From UBA2177 sp964452735 (GTDB taxonomy: Bacteria > Patescibacteriota > Dojkabacteria > SC72): 58,805 nucleotides of DNA. Positions within the stretch are counted from its first letter, which is position 1. Each line of letters begins with the position of its first letter. The position numbers were made by a program, and so were the translations under genes. Where the stretch lies: assembly GCA_964452735.1 (NCBI GenBank), contig CAYVNA010000002.1:1-58805 (forward strand), written 5' to 3'. The notes under the pieces were generated by a model. It saw nothing but the letters and a program-made list of their open reading frames with translations, had not been told where the DNA came from and did no database searches. Shown here piece by piece: positions 9,867 through 19,211 of this stretch.

Positions 9867-11139
9867 TTGATAATCTATATGAAATTAAGAAAATTATTAT
9901 ATTCGATACGGTAACTAACAAAGAAAGAAGTAAGAGAGTTATCCTTAAATCTTGATATTGAAAACCTACATAGAAAGCTATCACTGTTGATATTAGTTTT
10001 GTAATTTGGAACATAATTCCATATTGCTGTTTGTTTATTATATAAACAACATATGAAATTGGATTTACTACAAAAGAGCTAAAGTACATTAGAGAAAGAA
10101 TTCTGATGAATTCACCAGCAGGAGTCCATACTTCTCCAAATAAATAAGGTACTAAAATTGGTAAGAAAAAGAATATCAATAAGAATGGTACTAAACCTAA
10201 AAGAAACAGTGTCTTTGCAGTCTTAACAAATATTACTTTACAACCCTGTCCCTGCCTGTATTGCTCAGATGCTTCTTGTTTGAAAACGTCCCCTACCGAA
10301 GATGTTATGAACCATATTGGAGACCCAAGTACTTTATCAGAGATAGAAAAATAGCCTGCTTCTGTACTTCCAAAGAACTTATTTAGAAGTATACTTGGCA
10401 GATTATATGATGATACCCCTATTGTGTCAGATAGCAATGTGAACTTTGGAAAGTTGGAATATCTCTTTAATAATAGCTTGATATTCCCTCGAAAAGCCTT
10501 GATATTCACTTTTATGTTTAACTTTACACTTAACAAAAGGAAGCTCATGAAATAACTTAACAAATATGAAAGAACTAACCCTATTTCCGTATAACCTAAG
10601 AACCCTAGCACCAGTCGAACAGTTATCAGAACAGTTGCCTGTATTATGAGATTAATTGAGAGATAGTTGTATAGTTTCTCCCGAAGAGCATAGTAAAAGA
10701 ATGCTTCGTGGAAACCTACAAATATTATATTCAAGATCAAAACATAAAAATACTTCTGAAGTATTGCCACATTCAAGAAAACAAAAAATGTCTCTCCCCA
10801 AAGGATCAAAAGAAGAAGGACTAACAAAGAAACTAACAAAGTGAAAAGACAGGATATCAAAACAAGATTTTTAACATTTTCATCTTTCTTAGGTAATAAG
10901 ATCGCAAGACAATATCTTCCATTCGAGATCATGGCGATGAGGGAAACTATTGTTGAGTAAACTGCAAAAACACCAAACTCCTCAGGAGAGTAAATTCTCG
11001 CTAACAGGGGAGTCAGAAGGATAGGAATGGTCTGAGCTAGTACTCTGCCACCAACTAATATGAGAACATTTTTCTTGTAACTGCTATTCCCTATATACTT
11101 ATTGTAAAAAGAAATAGCTATTGTTTTTATATTAATCAT
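9835..11139 (-). CDS. Wzx-type polysaccharide flippase (intact)
   Basis: A 434-residue membrane protein with about 12 hydrophobic segments. The N-terminal part (VLILVGGRVLAQTIPILLTPLLARIYSPEEFG, given here as a position marker for about residues 20-50) is characteristic of Wzx/RfbX flippases. It would move lipid-linked repeat units across the inner membrane. The frame is open to 11169, but ATG 11139 is preferred because it gives the compact 8-bp overlap ATGATTAA with the stop of the upstream GT4 gene. It is one of two flippases in the cluster. The other, at 2738-4035, is frameshifted. Confidence 0.88.
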   Translation of the reverse strand: MINIKTIAISFYNKYIGNSSYKKNVLILVGGRVLAQTIPILLTPLLARIYSPEEFGVFAVYSTIVSLIAMISNGRYCLAILLPKKDENVKNLVLISCLFTLLVSLLVLLLLILWGETFFVFLNVAILQKYFYVLILNIIFVGFHEAFFYYALREKLYNYLSINLIIQATVLITVRLVLGFLGYTEIGLVLSYLLSYFMSFLLLSVKLNIKVNIKAFRGNIKLLLKRYSNFPKFTLLSDTIGVSSYNLPSILLNKFFGSTEAGYFSISDKVLGSPIWFITSSVGDVFKQEASEQYRQGQGCKVIFVKTAKTLFLLGLVPFLLIFFFLPILVPYLFGEVWTPAGEFIRILSLMYFSSFVVNPISYVVYIINKQQYGIMFQITKLISTVIAFYVGFQYQDLRITLLLLSLLVTVSNIIIFLISYRLSNDSAKVRTSK

Positions 11140-12337
11140 TGTCTTTAAAAAGTTCCAAATAAGAATCAAGTGTTCTACTAACTAAATTCTTTACAGTAAA
11201 CTTCGATCCATACTTCATAATAGCTTCTTCATCCCAGTTTTTAGTCAAAGAAATATCTATTGCATTACTTAATTGAATAGGATCCTTCGATCTAACAAGT
11301 ATTCCATATCTGTCAGAATTAATCACCTCTGGAATACCTCCTACATTGCTACCAACGAATGGTTTACCACAACCCAATGCTTCTAGCATGACGACAGGTA
11401 AACCTTCATTCAGACTTGGCATCACAAAGAGATCAGAAGCATTCATCCAATTGTTGACCTGCGCATGAGGTATATGTCCTAAAAGAAAGACTTTCGTTTC
11501 TAAATCTAATTCCTTTATCAATACCCTGAGTTTATGCTCTAAAGAACCCCCTCCTACTATATAGCACTTCAAATTCTTGTATTTCTTTTGCAACAAGGAG
11601 ATTGCCTCTATGAGATATTTGTGTCCTTTAATATTCTCCAAGGAGCCGACAGCAACAACAATCTTGTCATCTTGTTTTATTCCTAAGCTTTCTCGCACTT
11701 TTCTTTTATCTAAAGGATAAAAGATTTCGGAGTCGTAACCATTTTCCAAAACGGTAACATTAGAATCTTTTATACCGAGCTTTTTCAATGATTCAAGATT
11801 CTTTTTACTAACGGTGAGAATTAAATCTGTACTATCCAAAATCTTCCTTACAATTCTATTCCAATATGAATCTTGGAAAGGCAAGTCATAGACATCAAAA
11901 CCGTGGCCTGTAACAACTAATGGTTTATGATATTTCTTCTTCAATTTCATTCCTACATATCCAGCTGACCAAATAAAGTGTGAGTGAATCATATCGAATT
12001 CTATCTTGTTCTTTCTTATGACTTTATCTACTGCCCAGTAATGGAATAAACCTGATAATTTGTACAATAATCCGAAAGGTAGATACCAAACTGGACTTTT
12101 TAAGACTTCTACATTCTTAGGGACATTAGTAAAATCTATCATCAAGGATTCATCGTATTTCTTAAGCCAAGTAATTGGTAACAATCCAATAATTGAAGAT
12201 ATTGGCTTATGTCTTACTATTACATAAACCTTATTAAAATACTTTGCTATTTCATCTATTGGATCTTTTTGGAAATCGCTATATGTATGTACAATATATA
12301 ATATATTCTTATCTTTAAAGAATTCCTTACTATTCAT
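11132..12337 (-). CDS. GT4-family glycosyltransferase
   Basis: A 401-residue GT-B enzyme. The N-terminal half includes DMIHSHFIWSAGYVG and the acceptor-side motif TGHGFDVYD. The C-terminal half has VAVGSLENIKGHKYLIEA and the nucleotide-sugar site SLNEGLPVVMLEALGCGKP, with the two glutamates of the EX7E motif. It acts in the cytoplasm on a lipid-linked acceptor. It overlaps the flippase start by 8 bp and lies about 60 bp downstream of the corrected end of the wbpG-like gene. Sugar specificity cannot be read. Confidence 0.88.
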   Translation of the reverse strand: MNSKEFFKDKNILYIVHTYSDFQKDPIDEIAKYFNKVYVIVRHKPISSIIGLLPITWLKKYDESLMIDFTNVPKNVEVLKSPVWYLPFGLLYKLSGLFHYWAVDKVIRKNKIEFDMIHSHFIWSAGYVGMKLKKKYHKPLVVTGHGFDVYDLPFQDSYWNRIVRKILDSTDLILTVSKKNLESLKKLGIKDSNVTVLENGYDSEIFYPLDKRKVRESLGIKQDDKIVVAVGSLENIKGHKYLIEAISLLQKKYKNLKCYIVGGGSLEHKLRVLIKELDLETKVFLLGHIPHAQVNNWMNASDLFVMPSLNEGLPVVMLEALGCGKPFVGSNVGGIPEVINSDRYGILVRSKDPIQLSNAIDISLTKNWDEEAIMKYGSKFTVKNLVSRTLDSYLELFKDND

Positions 12338-12396
12338 TCCTTTTATTGTAGATATTCAAATTTTATTTTTCTTCTCGTATTAAATTCTGGAACTAG

Positions 12397-13591
12397 TTAT
12401 TTACTCAAGTTCTGGTACGAGGGTTTCTCCCTATTATAACGGGGTAAGTCAAAAGCCATCATTGGTTTTGTTTTAAAGATACTGAAAACAAATTTCAGGT
12501 ACTTAGAGATATTTGAGTAAAGTTTAAAATAGGATGGNNNNNNNNNNAAAATCTCTAAATGATTTACCTTCAGACTTCATTATCTCCTCAAACTCTTTCT
12601 CCGATAATCCTAACTTCTTGATAACGTAATCCCTATCTAGATTAATTTGCCTTTGAGAGTAAGGTAACTCCTTTAATTCCTTTAATGCCTGTTCCCTTGT
12701 TCTCAATCCAGACCTTATTTGTGCAGAGAAAGTGATCTTTCTTTTATCAACTCCACACTTAACAGGTAACCAATATCCAATTATGAATCTAGTAAATATA
12801 GACTCATGATGATGGCCACCGTAATCTCTCCACCCATACTCTTTTGATACTAGATCTTTTGCCGCCTGTTTATCATAATCCATGAAATACAGTGGTTTTA
12901 CCATCTTTATACCGTATAGAAATTCATACTTAAACAAATCTATATTAGAAAGATTTGGGAATGATTTTAACTTTTTTATAGAGCCGTACTTCTTGTGAAT
13001 GTACTTTATTACCTTGTAGTCTACATGTGTCCATTCTGTTGGTTGTCTACCTTCAGTTCTGAAATTATTACCAACAAGAATATATTTAATCTTATTCTCC
13101 GCTGCTACTTTATACAATGCGGATACTAATGCCACATCAGTTGGAGCATCTGCCCATATATATGAGGCTTTTATGAAAGATTTAAGAACATCTTTCATCT
13201 CCTTCCAGTCTATAACATAGGAGTAGAGATCAACAGATAGTTTCTCAATACTGTTCTTTATATTACTTACAGATATTTCAGAATCCCAACCATTATCGAC
13301 ATGTACAGCCAAAGGCCTTAGTCCATAACTCTTTGCCGTATGGATTAAATATGTACTATCAACTCCTCCACTAATACCTATGACGCAATCATATTCTCTT
13401 CCTTTTCCATTTTTTTTAATTTCTCTAAACAAATCTTCCAATATCTTTTCACCTTCTTTTCCATTTGGGAAAGCCCTATTCAAACTCTCATGCAACTCAC
13501 AATAATTACAAACTCCTTTTTCATTAAACTCAATCTCTGGGACATTCTCATCTAAAACACACCTTTTACATATTTTAAATTTGCTACCCAT
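12397..13591 (-). CDS. wbpG: WbpG-like N-acetyl sugar amidotransferase, interrupted by a gap
   Basis: An ATP-dependent PP-loop amidotransferase that, with HisH- and HisF-like partners, converts an N-acetyl group of a nucleotide sugar to acetamidino. It shows an N-terminal zinc knuckle (CKRCVLDE...CNYC) and the PP-loop ISGGVDSTYL near residue 80. The frame stops artificially after the 10-N gap at 12538-12547. If the gap is a multiple of three, the minus strand continues from 12537 as PSYFKLYSNISKYLKF... to a TAA at 12397-12399, restoring a C-terminal region of about 47 codons. The total is about 394 residues plus the gap, matching the family. HisF and HisH genes lie directly upstream. Confidence 0.85.
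12538..12547. other. Assembly gap (10 N)
   Basis: A run of exactly ten N lies inside the wbpG-like gene. The coding phase on either side does not match a 10-base gap, but does match a gap of 3n bases (including zero). The ten N are therefore a placeholder, not a measured length. Confidence 0.98.
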
Positions 13592-13662
13592 ATTATTATG
13601 ATTATAAAAATAGTAATACTATACTCCAGAAATTCTATCAGAGTTCCAACTAGTAATCTAGA

Positions 13663-14427
13663 TTAATCTCGGAAAATAGTTTCTAAGACACTTCTTTCTG
13701 GATAATTAATTAATATACCTTTCTTTTTCCCCCAATATACAAAGATACTTCCTGCAGCAACAGCTGATACTCCACCATCTGTAACTGCCTTCTTAAGATC
13801 CTCGTATCCCCCAGCTCCACCACAAGCAACTATTGGAGCTCTAGAAATTTGAGATACACTTTTTAGTAAATCTAAATCATAACCTTTCATAGTACCATCT
13901 CTATCAATATTGTTAATAATGATTTCTCCAGCTCCTAGTTCGTTTACCTTCTTTACAAAATCCACAACTTTCTTCCCTGTATTTTTCTTTCCCCTCTTCG
14001 TAAAAACATTATATCTGCCCAGAAGATCCTTAGATACATCAATTGTAACTACTATGCTTGATTTACCAAATTTGTCAGAAAGTTCTTTAATAAACTGCTC
14101 ATTTTCTAAACCAGTTGTATTTATCGAAATCTTCTCTACACCCAACCTGAATAACCTACTAGCATCTTCAATGGTGCGAATTCCTCCACCATAGCATATT
14201 GGCATAAAACACTCTGTCGCTATCTTCTCTATCAATTCAAAATCTGGGGACTCATTTCCCTCAGATGCAGAGATATCAAAAAGTACTAGTTCATCAACTT
14301 CTTTTTCATTAAATATCTTTATAGCGTTAATTGGATCCCCTATATATTTAGGGTCTTTAAAACGAATTGTCTTATACAATCCTCCCTCTGACAATAATAG
14401 TACTGGAATAACTCTTGTTCTTAACAT
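13663..14427 (-). CDS. hisF: HisF-like cyclase subunit of an acetamidino-sugar amidotransferase
   Basis: A 254-residue (beta/alpha)8 barrel of the HisF family. Family segments are MLRTRVIPVLLLSEGGLYKT, ICYGGGIRTIEDA, VVTIDVSKD, DRDGTMKGYDLDL and VACGGAGGYEDL. In histidine synthesis HisF receives ammonia from HisH. Here no other his gene is present, and the neighbours are HisH-like and WbpG-like genes, so the AglZ/HisF2-type role in acetamidino-sugar formation is more likely. It lies 3 bp after the HisH-like gene and 71 bp before the WbpG-like gene. Confidence 0.88.
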   Translation of the reverse strand: MLRTRVIPVLLLSEGGLYKTIRFKDPKYIGDPINAIKIFNEKEVDELVLFDISASEGNESPDFELIEKIATECFMPICYGGGIRTIEDASRLFRLGVEKISINTTGLENEQFIKELSDKFGKSSIVVTIDVSKDLLGRYNVFTKRGKKNTGKKVVDFVKKVNELGAGEIIINNIDRDGTMKGYDLDLLKSVSQISRAPIVACGGAGGYEDLKKAVTDGGVSAVAAGSIFVYWGKKKGILINYPERSVLETIFRD

Positions 14428-14430
14428 AGT

Positions 14431-15039
14431 TTATAAGCTAATAAAATTCTCAAAGACTTTCATACCATATTTGTGGCTTTTCTCTGGATGAAATTGAACA
14501 CCATAGATATTATCACTTCGGATAGCAGAAGCAAAAGGGTAACCATATTCCGTCTCTCCCATGATGTCCTTTTTATTATCACACACTAAGTGGAACGAGT
14601 GATCAAAATAGAAACGAGGATCTGAATCAAATCCGGACAGTAACCCTTCGTAATCTTTATTAACAGCTACATCATTCCAACCCATATGTGGGATATTGAG
14701 ATTCTCATCAAGGTTGAATTTGACAGTCTTCGCTTTGACCCAGCCTAAACCTTTTAATTCACCTTCCTCACTACTTCTTGATAGTAATTGCATACCTAAA
14801 CAAATTCCAAATACAGGGATTCTATCCTTCAGAGCTTTCTTGGATAGGATTTCTATCAGATTGAACTTTCTCAAATTCTCCACACCTGTATCAAAGGATC
14901 CTACTCCTGGGAGAATTATTTTTTCAGCTTTTTCAATATCCTTATGGTTATTGGAGATAATTGATGTACCCCCAACATATTTAATCATATTGGCTATGGA
15001 ACCAACATTCCCCATATTGTAATCTACGATAACTATCAT
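14431..15039 (-). CDS. hisH: HisH-like class I glutamine amidotransferase subunit
   Basis: A 202-residue triad glutaminase. The nucleophile elbow is GICLGMQLL (Cys about 79), and the His-x-Glu pair sits in QFHPEKSHKYG near the C-terminus. The start MIVIVDYNMGNVGS is typical of HisH. It hydrolyses glutamine and passes ammonia through the HisF-like barrel, here most likely to the WbpG-like enzyme encoded two genes downstream. It is 6 bp from the 2-epimerase gene upstream and 3 bp from hisF. The absence of other histidine genes argues against a role in histidine synthesis. Confidence 0.9.
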   Translation of the reverse strand: MIVIVDYNMGNVGSIANMIKYVGGTSIISNNHKDIEKAEKIILPGVGSFDTGVENLRKFNLIEILSKKALKDRIPVFGICLGMQLLSRSSEEGELKGLGWVKAKTVKFNLDENLNIPHMGWNDVAVNKDYEGLLSGFDSDPRFYFDHSFHLVCDNKKDIMGETEYGYPFASAIRSDNIYGVQFHPEKSHKYGMKVFENFISL

Positions 15040-15045
15040 AAAGTA

Positions 15046-16098
15046 TTAAGCTGTTAAAATATCAACGATCTTCTTCCCAGCATCTCCATCTCCTTGTATT
15101 CCTGGAACATATTTATAGTTACTTACCTTATCAAGTGTGTCAACTAGGTTATCAGGTGTACACAAGAAGTTCATCTTTTCCTTGACTAATTCATGCCAAG
15201 CAGGATCTGGCATCAAAAGAAATGCTGGCTTCTGGACATAGTATGACTCTCTCTGCAAACCACCACTATCTGTAACAATATTTTTACAACGTTGCATCAA
15301 GGCCATAAGGGAGAGGTAATCAACAGGTTCTAAAACATCGATATCTTTTATTTCGTCCTCTAGTCCAAATTCCTCTATCCTTTTCTTCGTTCTTGGATGC
15401 ATTGGGAAAACTATTCTATTTCCCTTTCTTAATTCTTTCAACGACTTCAAGATTGCCACCAAATTCTCCTTATTATCAACATTATAGTCTCTATGGATTG
15501 TAACAACAGTATAGTTATTCTCCTCTAAAGAAAGGTCTTCATAAAGAGAATAATCAAAATGATCTTTCGTCTGAAGATATAGATCATATGTTACATCTCC
15601 AACAAAAGATACTCCATCTTCAATGCCTTCCTTCTTCAAATTTTCCACACTTCCCTTTGTGGGACAAAGAAGATATGTGGATATTCTATCTGTCAGAACT
15701 CTATTTATTTCTTCTGGCATATCCTTTGGCAACATTCTGATACCTGCTTCTACATGTGCTACTTTTATCTTTAATTTTGCACCCACTAATGCACCTGCCA
15801 ATGTTGTATTCGTATCACCATAAACCAATATTATGTCAGGTTTAATATCCATAACTAATTTTTCAAAGGAAATCATTATCTTAGCAGTCATTTCACCATG
15901 CAATCCAGAGCCTACTTCTAGATTGTAACTGGGAGAATCAATCCCTAATGTTTTGAAAAATACATCAGCCATATTGTAGTCATAGTGCTGCCCAGAATTG
16001 ACTATGATCTCTTCAATACTCCTTTTCTTGAACTCTTTATTTAATACTGCCTCTTTTATGAATTGTGGGCGAGCACCTATCAAGGAAACTATTTTCAT
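15046..16098 (-). CDS. Non-hydrolysing UDP-GlcNAc 2-epimerase family enzyme (WbpI/WecB-like)
   Basis: A 350-residue GT-B-fold epimerase. Family motifs are MKIVSLIGARPQFIKEA, NSGQHYDYNMAD, VYGDTNTTLAGAL, VAHVEAGIR, MPEEINRVLTD and TDSGGLQRE. It inverts C2 of a UDP-2-acetamido sugar. In this cluster, with a C6 dehydrogenase, two C3 oxidoreductases, an aminotransferase and an acyltransferase, the likely substrate is the UDP-2,3-diacetamido-glucuronic acid, as for WbpI, giving the manno epimer. WecB-type action on UDP-GlcNAc cannot be excluded from sequence alone. It is 2 bp after the GT4 gene. Confidence 0.88.
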   Translation of the reverse strand: MKIVSLIGARPQFIKEAVLNKEFKKRSIEEIIVNSGQHYDYNMADVFFKTLGIDSPSYNLEVGSGLHGEMTAKIMISFEKLVMDIKPDIILVYGDTNTTLAGALVGAKLKIKVAHVEAGIRMLPKDMPEEINRVLTDRISTYLLCPTKGSVENLKKEGIEDGVSFVGDVTYDLYLQTKDHFDYSLYEDLSLEENNYTVVTIHRDYNVDNKENLVAILKSLKELRKGNRIVFPMHPRTKKRIEEFGLEDEIKDIDVLEPVDYLSLMALMQRCKNIVTDSGGLQRESYYVQKPAFLLMPDPAWHELVKEKMNFLCTPDNLVDTLDKVSNYKYVPGIQGDGDAGKKIVDILTA

Positions 16099-16100
16099 TT

Positions 16101-17225
16101 CTATAAAGATTCATATATCTTAAGTAAAACCTTTTCCTGTTGTTCCCAAGAAAACTCCTTAGCTGCATTCTTTAAGTTCTTTAGGTATTTCTCTTTCGTA
16201 GATTTATCAATACCAAGAAGAAGATCTACTATTGCATCATAACAATCAGGATCTGTTGTATATCCTAATTTATACTTTTCAACAAATCTACTCATTTCTT
16301 TTAAATTGGAAACTACCAAAGGGATATTCGCCATTACATAATCAAATAGTTTATTTGGAAGAGCATAATCGTGATTCTTGCAGGTATTCTCCATCAAATA
16401 TATACCCCAGTCACTAGAAGCTACATATTCCATATATATATCAGGTGATACTTTGTCATGCCAATAGATATTCCTAATTCCCTTTATTTTCTCCTTCAGA
16501 GATTCTATACCGTCACCATATACTAAAAGTATCAGTACTAGATTTTCATTTTTCTTTTCCAAATCACTAAATATTTTTATTAGTTTATCAACCCCTCGCC
16601 CTTCTCGATATTCACCCTGATAGAGGAATAATACTTTCTCTTTTGAGATACCAAACTTCTCCCTGAAAAGGTTCTTCCTTGGATACTCCTCATATGGAGG
16701 ACAGTTTAAAACTAAAGATGGTTTCTCAATGCCATATAGTTTTTCATAATCATTCGCTATGGATTCACTTACGGCAATTACAGCATCTGCATACTTAATT
16801 AATGATTTCTCGAAAACTTTTGCAAACCACTTCAACACAGGTTTTCCAATATATATACCCGCTTCAGTTTCATGTTCATGACAATCATATACAACTTTTG
16901 CTTCTTTATTAAAGAATCTTTTTATAATGTATGCTGGAGGTAACGCATAAAGATCATTGCAATGAAAAATTCTCTCTCCTCTATACTCCATTACTATTTG
17001 AATCCAAAAGAGGAATAAATTAAGAGGAAGAAATTCAAAAGAACCAACCTTGAATCTTCGAACCCTTATACCTTTCACAACATCTTCCTCAGGAAGATTC
17101 CTGTCAAATCTCGTGGCAACAAGTTCCAGATCGTATCCATCCTTCATTAGAGAGAGTGATTCTTTCTTCACCCTATTATCATTTGTAAAATCATTAAACA
17201 GAATATTAATTATTTTCTTCTTCAT
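16101..17225 (-). CDS. GT4-family glycosyltransferase
   Basis: A 374-residue GT-B enzyme beginning KKKIINILFNDFTNDNRVKK. It has the acceptor-domain segment VYDCHEHE, the hinge LFLYQGEYREGRGVDKLI and a C-terminal donor site with ALPNKLFDYVMANIPLVVS. The second glutamate of the classical EX7E is replaced in this subfamily by the NKLFDY pattern. It is likely cytoplasmic, adding a sugar to the lipid-linked unit. The start codon overlaps the stop of the preceding gene as TAATG, indicating translational coupling with the amidotransferase fusion. Confidence 0.82.
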   Translation of the reverse strand: MKKKIINILFNDFTNDNRVKKESLSLMKDGYDLELVATRFDRNLPEEDVVKGIRVRRFKVGSFEFLPLNLFLFWIQIVMEYRGERIFHCNDLYALPPAYIIKRFFNKEAKVVYDCHEHETEAGIYIGKPVLKWFAKVFEKSLIKYADAVIAVSESIANDYEKLYGIEKPSLVLNCPPYEEYPRKNLFREKFGISKEKVLFLYQGEYREGRGVDKLIKIFSDLEKKNENLVLILLVYGDGIESLKEKIKGIRNIYWHDKVSPDIYMEYVASSDWGIYLMENTCKNHDYALPNKLFDYVMANIPLVVSNLKEMSRFVEKYKLGYTTDPDCYDAIVDLLLGIDKSTKEKYLKNLKNAAKEFSWEQQEKVLLKIYESL

Positions 17226-19195
17226 TAGTACAAAGTCTTAACAGAATTAATTTTCCTCAATGCAGCAAGAAGATCTACTCCAATTGTATCCGTATACCAA
17301 ATTAAAGATTCTATCCTTGGATGATTCTCTTTCTCAGCCTTCTCAAGAGCTTCTTCCCTTGTCAAAACACCCTCTCTAATCTGGTTACTCCTGAAAGTAT
17401 CTATCTCCGAGAATCCAGCAATCATATAGTAAATGTAGTTGTAGAAGGAGGCAGTTCCATCACCTATCCTCCATGTTGTATCTGTATCTTTAGCTATTTC
17501 CCAATCATATTTATTCAGTAGTACATCTTCTACTTCCTTCTCGTCCCAATTAATATATGAGTAGAAGGATAGTAGGTTATGAGGCATTACATAATAGGAG
17601 CCAAACGCTCCAATGCTATCTAGCAAGGATCTGTTAATATATGCGGGATTCAAGAGGTATTCTTTGCCATAGAAGGCAAGAAGCTTGAACATAGAGCCTA
17701 GGGATAAAGCATAAAACTTCTTCCCCTTTATAACCTGAGGCCTAATTCCACAGAAACCTGTTTTGAAATTTGTAACCTCAAGAAGATTCTCACTTAAGAT
17801 AACCAAATCTAAACCCTTCTGCTTGCTTAGCATACTTGCGTAGTAGAAATATTGCTTGTCACCTGCCATAAACAGAGGAACTGTACCCAAAGATGGTCTC
17901 TTTAACCATGCATTTACATTCATTCTGATATTTTCTCTCTTTCTCTGTATATCTGCAGAAACTAAGACATGCTCTATACCAAGTTCCCCAGTCATTCTTG
18001 CCTGGTTCCTCCTACCTAGATCTGTGAGCATTCCCCAGTCATACGAATATGCTATTGGATTCATTCCCATTTCCTTTTTAACATAATGCAAAGCATAGCT
18101 ACTATCCCTTCCTCCACTAAAAGCCATAATACAATCGGGTTTTCCATCCTTCCTACGATATCTTGATAGCTCCTCCTCTAAGGCATCCTTCCCCTTCAAT
18201 TCTATTTTTTTATAATCACGACAATAATTACAAACACCCTCTTCATCAAACTCTATAAACGGCATAGTTTCAGGTAATATACATTTTGTACATCTCCTTA
18301 GCCCCCTTATCCTTTCTAACCTCTCTTTGTATTCACCATTTATGATATCCTTTATTTCTTGGATATCGGATTCTGTTAGAGTCTTTCCCCTAGTCCTAGA
18401 TGTTCTTTCTTCAGCATATACATCTACCAAGGAAATTTCTCGTTTCTTCTTTACAGAATCAAAATCCTTTGTCTTTATCTCTAAGGTATCAATATCTACA
18501 AATATTAAGCTATTAGGTATAACCTGCTTTATTTCAATATCTAGAAGATACTTGTCGTAGATCTTCATTAGGCTTTCTAGGAAAGTATACTCCGATGCAA
18601 ATATTAGGAAATCTTTGTTGTTAATATAATACAAAGACCCTGTATTACTTGCTAGAAGTAGATAGTTGAAATCTTCAAAAAATGTAGCAAAAGAATATGA
18701 GCCTTTTATATCTCTCAATGTTTCCTCCACGGAACCAAAAAGTGTTGTCCCCTTTCTCTCTCTTGATGAAACTAATGAATTGAATACTTCAGTATCAACT
18801 TCATACTCTCTCTTAATTCCAGGATTCTTTTCCCACAGTTCATTATCATTGACTATTATTCCATTATGCACAGTTACCAAACCGTCCTTCACAACAGGTT
18901 GATTATTTTTACTCTCAGAGAAGGATCCATTTGTCTCCATTCTGGCATGTGCGATAACAGCCTTGATGTCTTGAGGATTGCTTATTAGATTCTGGTATGT
19001 TTTCGTTTTTAGATATTTCTTAGCAGAAAGGGACCTTTTATTAACCTCAATCCCTTTGTCTCTAAGGACTGCGATTCCCGCAGAATCATGTCCTCGGACT
19101 TCAGAGAAAGAATAAAGGTGTTTCAATATATCCGAAACACCTATTTCATCTACAACAGAGTTTTTTCTTTTTACAAAACCTAATATTCCACACAT
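17225..19195 (-). CDS. Class II glutaminase fused to a WbpG-like sugar amidotransferase
   Basis: A 656-residue two-domain protein. Residues 1-250 are an Ntn-type class II glutamine amidotransferase: Cys2 nucleophile in MCGILGF, RGHDSAGIA, IAHARMETNG and VTVHNGIIVND, as in glutamine-PRPP amidotransferase and GlmS. After a linker of about 50 residues, residues 300-656 resemble WbpG: a zinc knuckle (Cys302, 305, 322, 325) and the PP-loop FSGGRDSSYA near residue 360. The design would supply ammonia within one chain, in contrast to the separate HisH/HisF/WbpG set nearby. Asparagine synthetase is an alternative label, but the zinc knuckle and WbpG-like body argue against it. Confidence 0.85.
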   Translation of the reverse strand: MCGILGFVKRKNSVVDEIGVSDILKHLYSFSEVRGHDSAGIAVLRDKGIEVNKRSLSAKKYLKTKTYQNLISNPQDIKAVIAHARMETNGSFSESKNNQPVVKDGLVTVHNGIIVNDNELWEKNPGIKREYEVDTEVFNSLVSSRERKGTTLFGSVEETLRDIKGSYSFATFFEDFNYLLLASNTGSLYYINNKDFLIFASEYTFLESLMKIYDKYLLDIEIKQVIPNSLIFVDIDTLEIKTKDFDSVKKKREISLVDVYAEERTSRTRGKTLTESDIQEIKDIINGEYKERLERIRGLRRCTKCILPETMPFIEFDEEGVCNYCRDYKKIELKGKDALEEELSRYRRKDGKPDCIMAFSGGRDSSYALHYVKKEMGMNPIAYSYDWGMLTDLGRRNQARMTGELGIEHVLVSADIQRKRENIRMNVNAWLKRPSLGTVPLFMAGDKQYFYYASMLSKQKGLDLVILSENLLEVTNFKTGFCGIRPQVIKGKKFYALSLGSMFKLLAFYGKEYLLNPAYINRSLLDSIGAFGSYYVMPHNLLSFYSYINWDEKEVEDVLLNKYDWEIAKDTDTTWRIGDGTASFYNYIYYMIAGFSEIDTFRSNQIREGVLTREEALEKAEKENHPRIESLIWYTDTIGVDLLAALRKINSVKTLY

Positions 19196-19211
19196 TGTTT
19201 TTTATGATTAT

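Noticed and set aside
12338..12537. Non-coding region between the GT4 and wbpG genes
   Set aside because: 12397-12537 reads as the wbpG C-terminus in the phase expected for a 3n gap. Only about 60 bp are truly intergenic.
13663..15039. HisF and HisH as histidine biosynthesis genes
   Set aside because: No other his gene is present. A WbpG-like gene and a sugar-nucleotide pathway surround them, so an acetamidino-sugar role fits better.
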